A DNA stretch of 21,957 bases from an uncultured Porphyromonadaceae bacterium (GTDB taxonomy: Bacteria > Bacteroidota > Bacteroidia > Bacteroidales > Muribaculaceae). The stretch covers positions 1 to 21,957 of the forward strand of contig CAMWRO010000019.1 of assembly GCA_947176615.1 (NCBI GenBank), written 5' to 3'. Under the pieces are notes generated by a model, which did not search any database, was not told the origin of the DNA, and saw nothing but the letters and a program-made list of their open reading frames with translations. This document shows positions 1 through 7,627 of this stretch, one piece after another; position 1 is the stretch's first letter; each line of letters starts with the position of its first letter. The position numbers and the translations under genes are program-made.

Positions 1-78
1 CTTTTTTTTTTTAACCCATACCCCTGACTACGACATTCGCCTTAGTCTCGTTGGATCGGAGATGTGTATAAGATACAT
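1..78. other. Residual Illumina Nextera P7/N701 adapter (not genomic)
   Basis: Positions 45-78 match the Nextera read-2 adapter and mosaic end at 30 of 34 bases; the core at 56-73 is intact. Immediately before it, 37-44 reads TCGCCTTA, the N701 i7 index, and 30-36 (ACGACAT) differs by one base from the ACGAGAT that precedes the index in the P7 primer. Bases 2-12 are a T run of the kind seen past a read end. Index, adapter and mosaic end occur in the correct order, which makes chance very unlikely. The scattered mismatches suggest an error-containing read end that escaped trimming. Genomic sequence begins near base 77-79. Confidence 0.93.
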
Positions 79-1207
79 AAATATTTCCTTTATCAATCCG
101 TCATTAAAGTTTGTCCCGAATGAAACCCTGTTGTTTTTTGATGAGATACAAGACTGTCCTGCCATTGCGACAAGTCTCAAATCTTTCAAAATCGACGGCA
201 AATACGATGTGATTTGTTCCGGGTCGTTAATGGGCCTCAATTATCATGAAATCGAATCCAACGCCGTAGGCTACAAAGAAGATGTCGAGATGTTTTCACT
301 AGATTTTGAAGAATTTCTGTGGGCCAAGGGTTATGGGACGGAAGTCATTGAAAACATTTATCAAAAAATGAAATCGGTCGAACCTCTGTCGACTGTCGAA
401 TATGACACATTGCTATCCATTTTCCGAGATTATATGATTGTCGGAGGAATGCCTGCTGTTGTCTCCAATTATATTTACAATGGTAATTTTTCAGGGTCTA
501 TCGCAATTCAGAGACAATTGCTGCTTGATTATGAAGAAGACATCACCAAGTATGCCTCGGGGCTTGACAAGTCAAGAATATTGAATGTCTATCGCCACAT
601 ATCGACATTTCTCGCAAAGGATAACAAAAAATTCCAAATCACAAAAATAGGTCGCAACGCCCGCAATCGTGACTATGTAGGCGTTATCGACTGGCTAAAT
701 TCAGCCGGAATTGTGAATGTGTGCTATTGCCTGAACATGCCTGAGCTACCGCTGAAGGGCAATTATAATCCGGATATGTACAAGCTATATTATCAAGATA
801 CCGGTTTGTTGGTCGCATCCCTTGATGAAGAAGCTCAGGAAGATTTGCGCATGAACCGCAACCTTGGCACTTATAAAGGAGCATTATATGAAAACGTTGT
901 TGCCGACATGTTGCGCAAAGCAGGATACGGCCTCTATTATTACCGCAATGAAAAATCCACTGTCGAAATGGATTTCTTTATCCGGGATGCAGTTTCCCTT
1001 ATTCCACTTGAAGTAAAATCAAATGATAATGCGACAAAGTCGCTTGTCCGTCTGACATCGGGTGACAACAAGGACATAAGGTATGGCATAAAACTCTGTA
1101 ACCGCAATATCGGATTCAACGGGAAATTCTATACTTTCCCTTATTTCTTGACTTTTTTGCTAAAAAGGTTCCTGAGAGAATACAACCTCGACAAAATAAA
1201 TATTTAG
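79..1207 (+). CDS. AAA_14/DUF4143-type ATPase, 5' end missing
   Basis: This is the C-terminal part of a prokaryotic AAA ATPase of the AAA_14 plus DUF4143 type. A Walker B motif, LLFFDEIQD, lies at about 128-154, followed by a GSLMG sensor-like strand. The C-terminal third has a PD-(D/E)XK-like pattern: ALYENVVADML, then EMDFF, then LEVKS near 1009-1023. Full-length members start with a Walker A segment, absent here because the sequence runs into adapter. The in-frame ATG at 62 lies inside that adapter and is not a real start; roughly 60 or more residues are probably missing. The family is common in Bacteroidota accessory DNA and has no settled function. The gene looks more AT-rich than the operon that follows, consistent with transfer. 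A weak 24-base quasi-palindrome at 1206-1229 spans the stop codon. The family call is firm; the role is unknown. Confidence 0.88.
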
Positions 1208-1266
1208 AGATTGCTTTAAAACAACCTCTTAATATCCCCAGTCACTCAGCCGTTCCACAATTTTTA

Positions 1267-1298
1267 TTTGCACAGGTGGGGGAAGTATTGTATTTTTG
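1267..1298 (+). promoter_or_regulatory. Bacteroidota sigma-70-type promoter for the yicC operon
   Basis: TTTG at 1267-1270 and TATTTTTG at 1291-1298 are separated by exactly 20 bases. This fits the Bacteroides -33 (TTTG) and -7 (TAnnTTTG) consensus. The -7 box ends 20 bases before the yicC ATG, so the predicted leader is only about 15 bases. The 1208-1318 gap holds no other clear signal apart from the quasi-palindrome at 1206-1229. Confidence 0.8.
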
Positions 1299-1318
1299 TA
1301 AAAAAATAATGTTGTAGA

Positions 1319-2194
1319 ATGCTTTACTCAATGACAGGATTCGGAAAAGCGGTTGTCGAGATTCCGAATAAGAAAATTACAGTTGAAATCAAGTCGCTGA
1401 ACAGCAAGCAGATTGACATTGCCGCGAGAATTCCGGGTGTCTATCGCGAATGTGAACTGGAAATACGCAACATCATCGCGCGCCGCCTCGAGAGAGGAAA
1501 GATTGACGTGACCGTGAGCGTCGAAACCATTGCCCCCGATGCGACCATGCACCTCAACCTCCCTGTCATGGCCGCCTACAAGGCTCAGATTGAAGAAATG
1601 TCGGCAATCCTCGGCATCCCCCTTCCCGATGACTGGTATGCCACACTTCTGCGTCTGCCCGACGTGATGAAGTCCGAGAGTCAGAGCGAGGTCGACGAAA
1701 CCGAGACCGAGGCTCTTTACTCAGCTGTAAACAAAGCTCTTGACTCGTTGGAAAACTATCGCCGCACCGAGGGTGTCAAGCTGGAGGATTTTTTCACACG
1801 CCGCATCGACAATATTTCGGAACTACTTTCTCAGATACCTCAATACGAGGTTGAACGCGTTGCCAAAATACGCACACGCATCTCTGACACGATGGAAAAA
1901 TATGTCACCATCGACTTTGACAAGTCCCGCCTTGAACAGGAGATGTTTTTCTACATCGAAAAGCTCGACATCAACGAGGAAAAACAGCGACTGGCCCAGC
2001 ACCTCTCCTATTTCCGCGAGACTCTCGCCGCGCAGGCGGGACAGGGCAAAAAGCTCGGATTCATCAGTCAGGAAATGGGACGCGAAATCAACACCCTCGG
2101 GTCCAAGAGCAATCATGCCGACATGCAGCGCCTCGTCGTCAGGATGAAAGATGAACTTGAGCAGATCAAGGAACAGGTTCTCAACGTCATGTAA
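1319..2194 (+). CDS. yicC: YicC/YloC family endoribonuclease
   Basis: This 291-residue protein is a full-length YicC family member. It begins with the hallmark MLYSMTGFGKA, which fixes the start at 1319 rather than the internal Met four codons later. The YicC-like N-terminal domain covers about residues 1-155. The DUF1732 C-terminal domain ends with the conserved LGFISQEMGREINTLGSK and a NHADMQ segment. E. coli YicC and B. subtilis YloC are reported as endoribonucleases acting on RNA; that activity is inherited by homology here. It is the first gene after the promoter at 1267-1298, and gmk follows after 7 bases. A yicC-gmk pairing is common in bacteria, and the tight spacing supports one mRNA. 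Confidence 0.93.
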   Translation: MLYSMTGFGKAVVEIPNKKITVEIKSLNSKQIDIAARIPGVYRECELEIRNIIARRLERGKIDVTVSVETIAPDATMHLNLPVMAAYKAQIEEMSAILGIPLPDDWYATLLRLPDVMKSESQSEVDETETEALYSAVNKALDSLENYRRTEGVKLEDFFTRRIDNISELLSQIPQYEVERVAKIRTRISDTMEKYVTIDFDKSRLEQEMFFYIEKLDINEEKQRLAQHLSYFRETLAAQAGQGKKLGFISQEMGREINTLGSKSNHADMQRLVVRMKDELEQIKEQVLNVM

Positions 2195-2201
2195 CAACGT
2201 C

Positions 2202-2771
2202 ATGGAAGGAAAAATCATCATTATATCAGCCCCGTCGGGGTGTGGCAAGTCGACCATTATCAACGCCATCCTCGCCAAAGGCGAAATCGACATGCAGTTC
2301 TCGGTCTCGGCCACAAGCCGCGAGCCGCGCGGACAAGAGGTCGACGGAACCGACTATTATTTCCTCACTCCCGACGACTTCCGCGCCCGCATCGAGGCCG
2401 ACGCGTTTGTGGAATTTGAGGAAGTCTACCCGGGACGCTACTACGGGACGCTGAAAAGCGAGGTGGAACGCATCACCGCCGACGGCCACAACGTCATTCT
2501 CGACATCGATGTCAAGGGTGGCGTGAATGTCAAGAAACTCTACGGCGACCGCGCCGTCAGCATCTTCATCGAGCCGCCGAGCATCGAGACACTCCGCGAG
2601 CGTCTCACGGGCCGCGCCACCGATTCGCCCGAGGCGATAGAGCAGCGAGTGGGGAAAGCCGCGCTTGAGCTGACCTATGCCCCGGCCTATGACAACGTGG
2701 TCATCAACGACAATCTCGATGCAGCGATAGCCACGGTCGAGAAAATAATCAAAGACTTTGTCGGCCGATGA
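2202..2771 (+). CDS. gmk: Guanylate kinase
   Basis: A 189-residue cytoplasmic enzyme that phosphorylates GMP to GDP with ATP, required for GTP and dGTP supply. The P-loop SAPSGCGKST is at residues 9-18. It is followed by the GMP-binding region beginning VSATSREPRGQEVDGTDY, then DIDVKGG and the lid segment with ERLTGRATDS. The frame stays open upstream to 2151, but the start at 2202 (MEGKIIII) gives the standard family N-terminus and avoids overlapping yicC. Length matches the family. The stop overlaps the nadD start as ATGA, so translational coupling with nadD is likely. Confidence 0.96.
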   Translation: MEGKIIIISAPSGCGKSTIINAILAKGEIDMQFSVSATSREPRGQEVDGTDYYFLTPDDFRARIEADAFVEFEEVYPGRYYGTLKSEVERITADGHNVILDIDVKGGVNVKKLYGDRAVSIFIEPPSIETLRERLTGRATDSPEAIEQRVGKAALELTYAPAYDNVVINDNLDAAIATVEKIIKDFVGR

Positions 2772-3361
2772 GCGGCGAAAAAACCATAGGGCTGCTTGGG
2801 GGGTCGTTCAATCCCGTCCACACAGGCCACCTGATGCTTGCAAGCTATCTGCAACAGTGGGGCGGCCTTGATGAAGTGTGGCTCGTGCTGTCACCGCTCA
2901 ACCCCTTGAAACCCAACCCCGAAGAACTGCTGCCCGACATGACGCGCCTCAAGATGCTCGACATCGCGGTCAAGAGTGTTCCGGGAGTAGAGGTCTGTGA
3001 CATCGAGCTGACCATGCCGCGACCTTCCTATACCATCAACTCCCTGAGGCTGCTGTCAAAGCGTTATCCGCGCCGCCGTTTCAAACTGATTATCGGCAGC
3101 GACAACTGGCGCAATTTCGAGCAATGGCGTGAAAGCGATGAGATTATCTCGGACTACGGCGTAATCATCTACCCACGTCCCGGCTATCCGGTGGGACGCA
3201 TATTTGTCGACGGGGTCGACGTTGCCAACGCTCCCCAATGCGAAATCAGCAGCTCCTTTATCCGCTCGGCCATCGGACGAGGGAAAAACATGAACATTTT
3301 CCTCCCTCCGGGCGTATATGACTACATACAGGCCAACCACCTGTATGAACGCAAACCGTAA
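2768..3361 (+). CDS. nadD: Nicotinate-nucleotide adenylyltransferase
   Basis: A 197-residue nucleotidyltransferase that joins nicotinate mononucleotide and ATP to make deamido-NAD, the central step of NAD synthesis. The N-terminal GLLGGSFNPVHTGH includes the HxGH motif (HTGH, residues 18-21). The conserved GSDNW is near residues 110-114. The C-terminal SSSFIR (161-166) corresponds to the ISSTxIR motif of the family. The start overlaps the gmk stop by four bases (ATGA). The DUF5063 gene follows after 12 bases. Length and motif order are typical, and nothing is missing. Confidence 0.96.
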   Translation: MSGEKTIGLLGGSFNPVHTGHLMLASYLQQWGGLDEVWLVLSPLNPLKPNPEELLPDMTRLKMLDIAVKSVPGVEVCDIELTMPRPSYTINSLRLLSKRYPRRRFKLIIGSDNWRNFEQWRESDEIISDYGVIIYPRPGYPVGRIFVDGVDVANAPQCEISSSFIRSAIGRGKNMNIFLPPGVYDYIQANHLYERKP

Positions 3362-3373
3362 ATTACTCAAATC

Positions 3374-3895
3374 ATGTCACTACCCACCAACACCCTCGCC
3401 TTTATCGGGCTTGCCAACGAGTTTTGCCAAGCACTTGAGACTGCCCGCGAGACCACCCGCGAAGAATTTGTCGACACCATGCTCCGACTGCTTCCGCGCC
3501 TTTACATCTCGGCGACCGACCTGACGCTCGACCCGCTCGTCGAGGAATATGACGAGCCTTATCTTGAAAGCCTTCTCGATGAGGACTACTATGAGTCAGT
3601 GCGCCGCAACATCGAAAACCTCATGGGCCCCGACGACCTGTATCTCGAAGTGTTTGAGGATGACATGAAGTATTCCGACACACCGATAGCCGTCAGCATC
3701 GCCGAAGGTCTCTGTGACATGTTTCAGGTTCTCTACAACTTCATCGGCATGATAAAGGATGCGCCCGAGGAATACATCACACCCGCCATCATCGCCGTCA
3801 AGAGCGAATTTGGGGCCTACTGGAGCCGTCCCCTCTGCAACCTCCTCCGCGCCCTCAATCACCTCAAATACAACGCTGAGGAAGAAAAAGAATAA
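3374..3895 (+). CDS. DUF5063 domain-containing protein
   Basis: A 173-residue acidic, mostly helical cytoplasmic protein of the DUF5063 family, which I recognise from its overall sequence in Bacteroidota. It has no signal peptide or membrane segment. Notable stretches are an acidic middle part with EEYDEPY and DEDYYES, then EVFEDDMKYSD, and a helical C-terminus with WSRPLCNLLRALNHL. It is the last gene of the yicC-gmk-nadD operon, 12 bases after nadD, and is followed by the hairpin cluster at 3922-4041. No biochemical function is known to me. The position suggests a link to nucleotide, NAD or RNA metabolism, but that is only context. The family call is moderately sure. Confidence 0.8.
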   Translation: MSLPTNTLAFIGLANEFCQALETARETTREEFVDTMLRLLPRLYISATDLTLDPLVEEYDEPYLESLLDEDYYESVRRNIENLMGPDDLYLEVFEDDMKYSDTPIAVSIAEGLCDMFQVLYNFIGMIKDAPEEYITPAIIAVKSEFGAYWSRPLCNLLRALNHLKYNAEEEKE

Positions 3896-3921
3896 CTGCC
3901 TCTGATTCATCGTGAATAACG

Positions 3922-3959
3922 CGGGCCGGAAGAATCGCAAAAATGATTCTTCCGGCCCG
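3922..3959. terminator. Strong hairpin between converging operons, probable bidirectional terminator
   Basis: A perfect 15-bp stem pairs 3922-3936 with 3945-3959 around an 8-base loop (GCAAAAAT). It lies 26 bases after the DUF5063 stop and about 110 bases after the GH95 stop on the other strand. No T run follows on either strand, so it is not a textbook intrinsic terminator, but its place between converging transcripts fits transcript-end formation. Confidence 0.7.
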
Positions 3960-3969
3960 TGCCGCAATA

Positions 3970-4041
3970 GCAATCTGATAAGATTGCGTCTATGAATAAT
4001 CCTTACGGATTAAATATTACTCGGGGCAAAACTCAGTTTTG
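3970..4041. repeat. Three successive small perfect hairpins
   Basis: Three perfect inverted repeats follow one another closely: GCAATCT/AGATTGC at 3970-3987 with a GATA loop, TAATCC/GGATTA at 3997-4012 with a TTAC loop, and CAAAAC/GTTTTG at 4027-4041 with a TCA loop. With the 15-bp stem just upstream this makes four hairpins in 120 bases. They sit downstream of both the GH95 gene and DUF5063. They may be 3' UTR structure, an extended terminator or a small dispersed repeat; one window cannot decide. Confidence 0.55.
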
Positions 4042-4070
4042 TAACACCCTCATGTGTCGTGTAAACGCGA

Positions 4071-6476
4071 TTATTTCATACTCTTTTTTTCGCCGGGGGC
4101 GAGAGTGAGGCTGACTGACCGGCCGTTGACATTAAGAGTGGTATTGCCACCGGTGAGGGAGGTTATCACATAATCGGTCACGCGGCCGTCTTTCCAGTCC
4201 ATGTCGACAACGTAGCCGCCGCGGGCGCGGAGTCCCTTGACACTGCCCTCTTTCCACCGTGCAGGAAGCGCGGGCAGCAGTGTCACCGACTCGGGGGTCG
4301 ACTGCACAAGCATCTCGGCCACACCGGCAGTGCCGCCAAAGTTACCGTCAATCTGGAAAGGAGCGTGAGCGTCGAGAAGATTGGGATAGGTGCCGCCGCC
4401 ACGACGCGCATCGGGACCATGATAATTGTCGGGACTGACATATTGGAGCAATCGACGATACATGTGGTAGGCTTTTTCGGCCTCCGCGAGACGGGCATAG
4501 AGGTTTACGCGCCATCCCGTGCTCCAGCCTGTAGTGTTGTCACCCTTGATTTCGAGTGTGCGCGCTGCCGCGCGGGCAAGCTCGGGATTCTCGGCGAGTG
4601 ATATATGTCGGCCGGGGAAAAGGCCAAAGAGGTGGGACTGGTGACGGTGGGTGGGGTCTTGGTCCTTCCAGTCGTGATACCATTCCTGAAGATTGCCGTT
4701 TGCACCGATCTGATAGGGCATCAAGCGGTCAAGCGCATCGGTTATCTCAGCTTGCAGTGCGGCATCCACCCCGAGAGTCTCGGCGGCATCGCGGGTGTCC
4801 ATGAGGCACTGGCGAATCATGGCAAGGTCAGATGTAGCGCCATAAAGCGTCGCGCCGTCATAGCCGTCGGGGAGCAGGTAGCGGTTTTCGGGAGAAGTCG
4901 AGGGAGAGGTAATGAGGTGGCCGTCCTTTTCAATCATCCACCCGAGACAGAACTCGGCCGCGCCTTTCAGCACAGGGTAATATTTTTCGAGATAAGCCTT
5001 GTCACGGGTAAATAGATAGTGTTCCCAGATGTGGGTGGAAGTCCACGCGCCGCCCATGTTCCAGTTGGCCCACATGGGGTTGTCGTTGTGCATACCGATA
5101 GGGTTGGTCATCGCCCAGATGTCGGAATTGTGGCCGAGACACCACCCGCGGTCAACACCGTAGTAGGCGGGAGCGGTACGGGCGCCCGATTCCGAGAGGT
5201 TGGCAATCCAGTTAATCATCGCTGTCTCCTGAAGTTCGCCGAGGCCGGTTGTCTCGGCAGGCCAATAGTTTTCTTCGACATTGATATTGGTCGTATAGTT
5301 GCTGTTCCACGGGGGTAGAATGTACTCGTTCCACAATCCCTGCAAGTTGGCTGGGACACCGGGTGTACGCGACGACGAGATGAGCAGATAGCGTCCATAC
5401 TGGAAGTAAAGTTCCTCAAGGTCGGGGTTGTGCTGTGAAAAATCGGTATAGTTTTTCAACTGCACATCGGTAGGGAGGGCGGCAATCTCGGGCGCGGTTG
5501 TTCCGAGGTCGAGCGTAACGCGGTCAAACAGCGAATGATAGTCTTCCTGATGGCGCGCAAGCAGTTTGTCATAATTCATCCCCGACGCAGCCTTGATGCG
5601 GGCGGCGGCAAGACGCTTGTAGTCACGTCCCTCTTTTACCGGGTCGCGGTCAAAGCCGTTGAAACTGGTGACATTGGTCAGATAGAGGGTCAGCTGACGG
5701 GAGCCTTTCACATCAAGAGCACCATCGGGCGACATCGTGACAGAACCTCCGTCGGGCACAGCCTTTACCATCGTGCAGAAATGCACTCCGCGGTCGGGGT
5801 CATACTGTAACCGGTCATCGCTCGCCACATATCCGGGCAAGGACTGATAGGCACAATATCCTGTGGATGTAATCGTATTGTCAGCGACCGAGACCTCGTG
5901 GGGAAGCTGGGAGCCGAGCGAAATCACGCCGTCAATGCCGCCGGGAAGTGACGATGTTATCTTAATGACTATCACCGAGTCGGGAGCCGAGGCAAAATAG
6001 GATGTCGCGAAGTTTCGCCCGTCAAGCCGGTAGGAAGTGGTAGCCTCTGCGTCGGCGATATTGAGCGAGCGCGAGTAGTCGGTCACTTTCCCGTCATGGT
6101 TGCGGTAGTCAATCGTCAGAAAACCGAGCGGCTGATAGTTTTGGGAATAATGTCCCTGCACTTTCAATTGCAGGCTGTCGGCGGCACGGTAGTCCTCGCG
6201 GTCGAGGGCGGCGCGTATCTCGGGGATATACTTATGGGCATCGGGGGTGGTCACACCCGATTCAGGCTCGCCGGTCCACAAGGTTATATCGTTGAGCGAC
6301 AGACGGTCCTGCTTGATTCCGCTATATATGACAGCGCCCAAGTTTCCGTTGCCGATAAGAAGGGATTCTTCAAAAAAATCGGCCGGGCGGTCATATTTCA
6401 GCGTCATGTCATTGGCTGCGGCCGTGACAAATGTCGCCGCTGCCATTGCGGCGCAAATGGTTGCTTTTCGTGTCAT
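4071..6476 (-). CDS. Secreted GH95 family alpha-L-fucosidase
   Basis: An 801-residue glycoside hydrolase of family GH95, whose members mostly release alpha-1,2-linked L-fucose from host or plant glycans (a few act on alpha-L-galactose). Residues 1-22 form a signal peptide ending TAAA before NDM, so the enzyme is exported. The N-terminal beta-sandwich carries LLIGNGNLGAVIYSG (39-53) and LNDITLWTGEP. The catalytic barrel carries NYTTNINVEENYWPAE, with N397 and N399 matching the base-assisting Asn pair of Bifidobacterium AfcA. SPSTSPE ends at E530, the likely general acid, and QIDGNFGG contains D710. All key residues are present and length is normal. It lies 16 bases after the DUF4831 gene and is probably cotranscribed. 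No SusC/SusD pair is in the window, so it is not in an obvious polysaccharide utilisation locus. Exact substrate is unknown. Confidence 0.94.
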   Translation of the reverse strand: MTRKATICAAMAAATFVTAAANDMTLKYDRPADFFEESLLIGNGNLGAVIYSGIKQDRLSLNDITLWTGEPESGVTTPDAHKYIPEIRAALDREDYRAADSLQLKVQGHYSQNYQPLGFLTIDYRNHDGKVTDYSRSLNIADAEATTSYRLDGRNFATSYFASAPDSVIVIKITSSLPGGIDGVISLGSQLPHEVSVADNTITSTGYCAYQSLPGYVASDDRLQYDPDRGVHFCTMVKAVPDGGSVTMSPDGALDVKGSRQLTLYLTNVTSFNGFDRDPVKEGRDYKRLAAARIKAASGMNYDKLLARHQEDYHSLFDRVTLDLGTTAPEIAALPTDVQLKNYTDFSQHNPDLEELYFQYGRYLLISSSRTPGVPANLQGLWNEYILPPWNSNYTTNINVEENYWPAETTGLGELQETAMINWIANLSESGARTAPAYYGVDRGWCLGHNSDIWAMTNPIGMHNDNPMWANWNMGGAWTSTHIWEHYLFTRDKAYLEKYYPVLKGAAEFCLGWMIEKDGHLITSPSTSPENRYLLPDGYDGATLYGATSDLAMIRQCLMDTRDAAETLGVDAALQAEITDALDRLMPYQIGANGNLQEWYHDWKDQDPTHRHQSHLFGLFPGRHISLAENPELARAAARTLEIKGDNTTGWSTGWRVNLYARLAEAEKAYHMYRRLLQYVSPDNYHGPDARRGGGTYPNLLDAHAPFQIDGNFGGTAGVAEMLVQSTPESVTLLPALPARWKEGSVKGLRARGGYVVDMDWKDGRVTDYVITSLTGGNTTLNVNGRSVSLTLAPGEKKSMK

Positions 6477-6492
6477 TATGCGTTTCTCTGTG

Positions 6493-7596
6493 TTAAGGTT
6501 CTAAAGTGCCAAGCTCGCGAATTGCACCTGTGAGAGGATTGAAGTGAAGGTAAGAGGGAGCTTTCTTGTTGGTGAACAACGCGGGATCGATGCCAAACAC
6601 GACACCGAGCTGGGCGACATCAAATGTCTTCCCGACAAGCGTCTCCCCGTCAAATTCCACCTTGACCTGTGCCGTTCCGGGAATACGATAGGCAACGCCC
6701 CCCTTGGGGAAGGTCTTTTCAACACCTTTCTCATTGACAGGCAATTCGCCGCGGGTGGCAGGAGTAAAAGAGAAATATATCGGGTCACCTGACAGGTCGT
6801 CGGCATCCACAAGCCCGTCGACAGCCGACAACCGGGCGAAGACAGTGCGTTTTTTCGACCCGTCTTCAGGAATTGTGACGGTATAGGTGCGCACTTCGAC
6901 CGATGTGGAAGTCGTCCCGAGGAACATCGCTGTCAGCGCGGCTTCCTGAGCATCAAGATTAGCCAAAGCAAGCTCCATCGCCTGCCCGTCGGAAGGCATC
7001 GCGTCGGCTTGTCCGGCAATAATCTCGTTGCGGTTGCGGCGCAGCTCGTAAATCTTGGCGGCGGCAAGCTCGGCCCGTTTTGCCGACGAGCGGCTTTGCA
7101 GCATCTCCTCGGTGACAGCCTGACGCGCTACCGGCAACTGCAACACAGTCGGCTGAGCCTCGACCGCCTCGGGGAGCGGGGTGGTCACAACGGACGCATC
7201 GTAGGCATCATCATTGATTGACAACGGGAAATTGCGGTCACTGACCATGACATAGGTATTTGTACCACCTTTCAACGTCACAAGGTAACGCTCGTTTTCA
7301 TCGGGTACAGCGGTAGGATTCACCACCGCCTCGGTTACGCGCCACGATGTCGACGATGCCGAAATCGGGGTTGTATTGAGATATTTTTTTGCATACTGGT
7401 AAAACTCACCCGGGGTGTTGACGGTCTTTTCGACAGCGAGAGTGACTTCAAAAGCCGTCAGCGGCAACGTGTATATCACGCCATACTCATTGGTCTTGTT
7501 GGCGGTCAGTTTGCTCGTGGTCTGAGCCTGCATCGACAATGGGCCGAGCAACAGGAGAGCAGCTGAGATGGAAAGAAATAAACGGTTCATAGTCAT
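6493..7596 (-). CDS. DUF4831 family exported protein
   Basis: A 367-residue protein with an N-terminal signal peptide (hydrophobic LFLSISAALLLLGPLSMQAQ, cleavage probably after AQA/Q-like residues near 25). The body resembles DUF4831, a Bacteroidota family of unknown function. Recognisable parts are SRSSAKRAELAAAKIYELRR, a helical stretch, and MPSDGQAMELALANLDAQE, followed by a beta-rich C-terminus. The start could be M1 (7596) or M3 (7590); both keep the signal peptide. It begins 31 bases after the nnr stop and ends 16 bases before the GH95 start, so it likely shares their transcript. No catalytic motif is visible. A periplasmic or outer-membrane-associated role is inferred from the signal peptide only. 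Confidence 0.85.
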   Translation of the reverse strand: MTMNRLFLSISAALLLLGPLSMQAQTTSKLTANKTNEYGVIYTLPLTAFEVTLAVEKTVNTPGEFYQYAKKYLNTTPISASSTSWRVTEAVVNPTAVPDENERYLVTLKGGTNTYVMVSDRNFPLSINDDAYDASVVTTPLPEAVEAQPTVLQLPVARQAVTEEMLQSRSSAKRAELAAAKIYELRRNRNEIIAGQADAMPSDGQAMELALANLDAQEAALTAMFLGTTSTSVEVRTYTVTIPEDGSKKRTVFARLSAVDGLVDADDLSGDPIYFSFTPATRGELPVNEKGVEKTFPKGGVAYRIPGTAQVKVEFDGETLVGKTFDVAQLGVVFGIDPALFTNKKAPSYLHFNPLTGAIRELGTLEP

Positions 7597-7627
7597 GTCT
7601 TATATGATCTGATATGATAGGAGAGTT

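Noticed and set aside
62..64. ATG as start of the DUF4143 ATPase
   Set aside because: The codon is inside the Nextera mosaic end, so it is not genomic.
1219..1250. Partial similarity of AACAACCTCTTAATAT and TCACTCAG at 1219-1250, and of AACACCCTC near 4042, to the MITE end and flanks at 11357-11625
   Set aside because: The shared stretches are only 8-10 bases each, and no matching opposite end is present, so solo or broken copies cannot be claimed.
7597..7627. Doubled ATCATAT in the nnr-DUF4831 gap as an operator
   Set aside because: Two 7-base copies in AT-rich DNA are weak, and no promoter is next to them.
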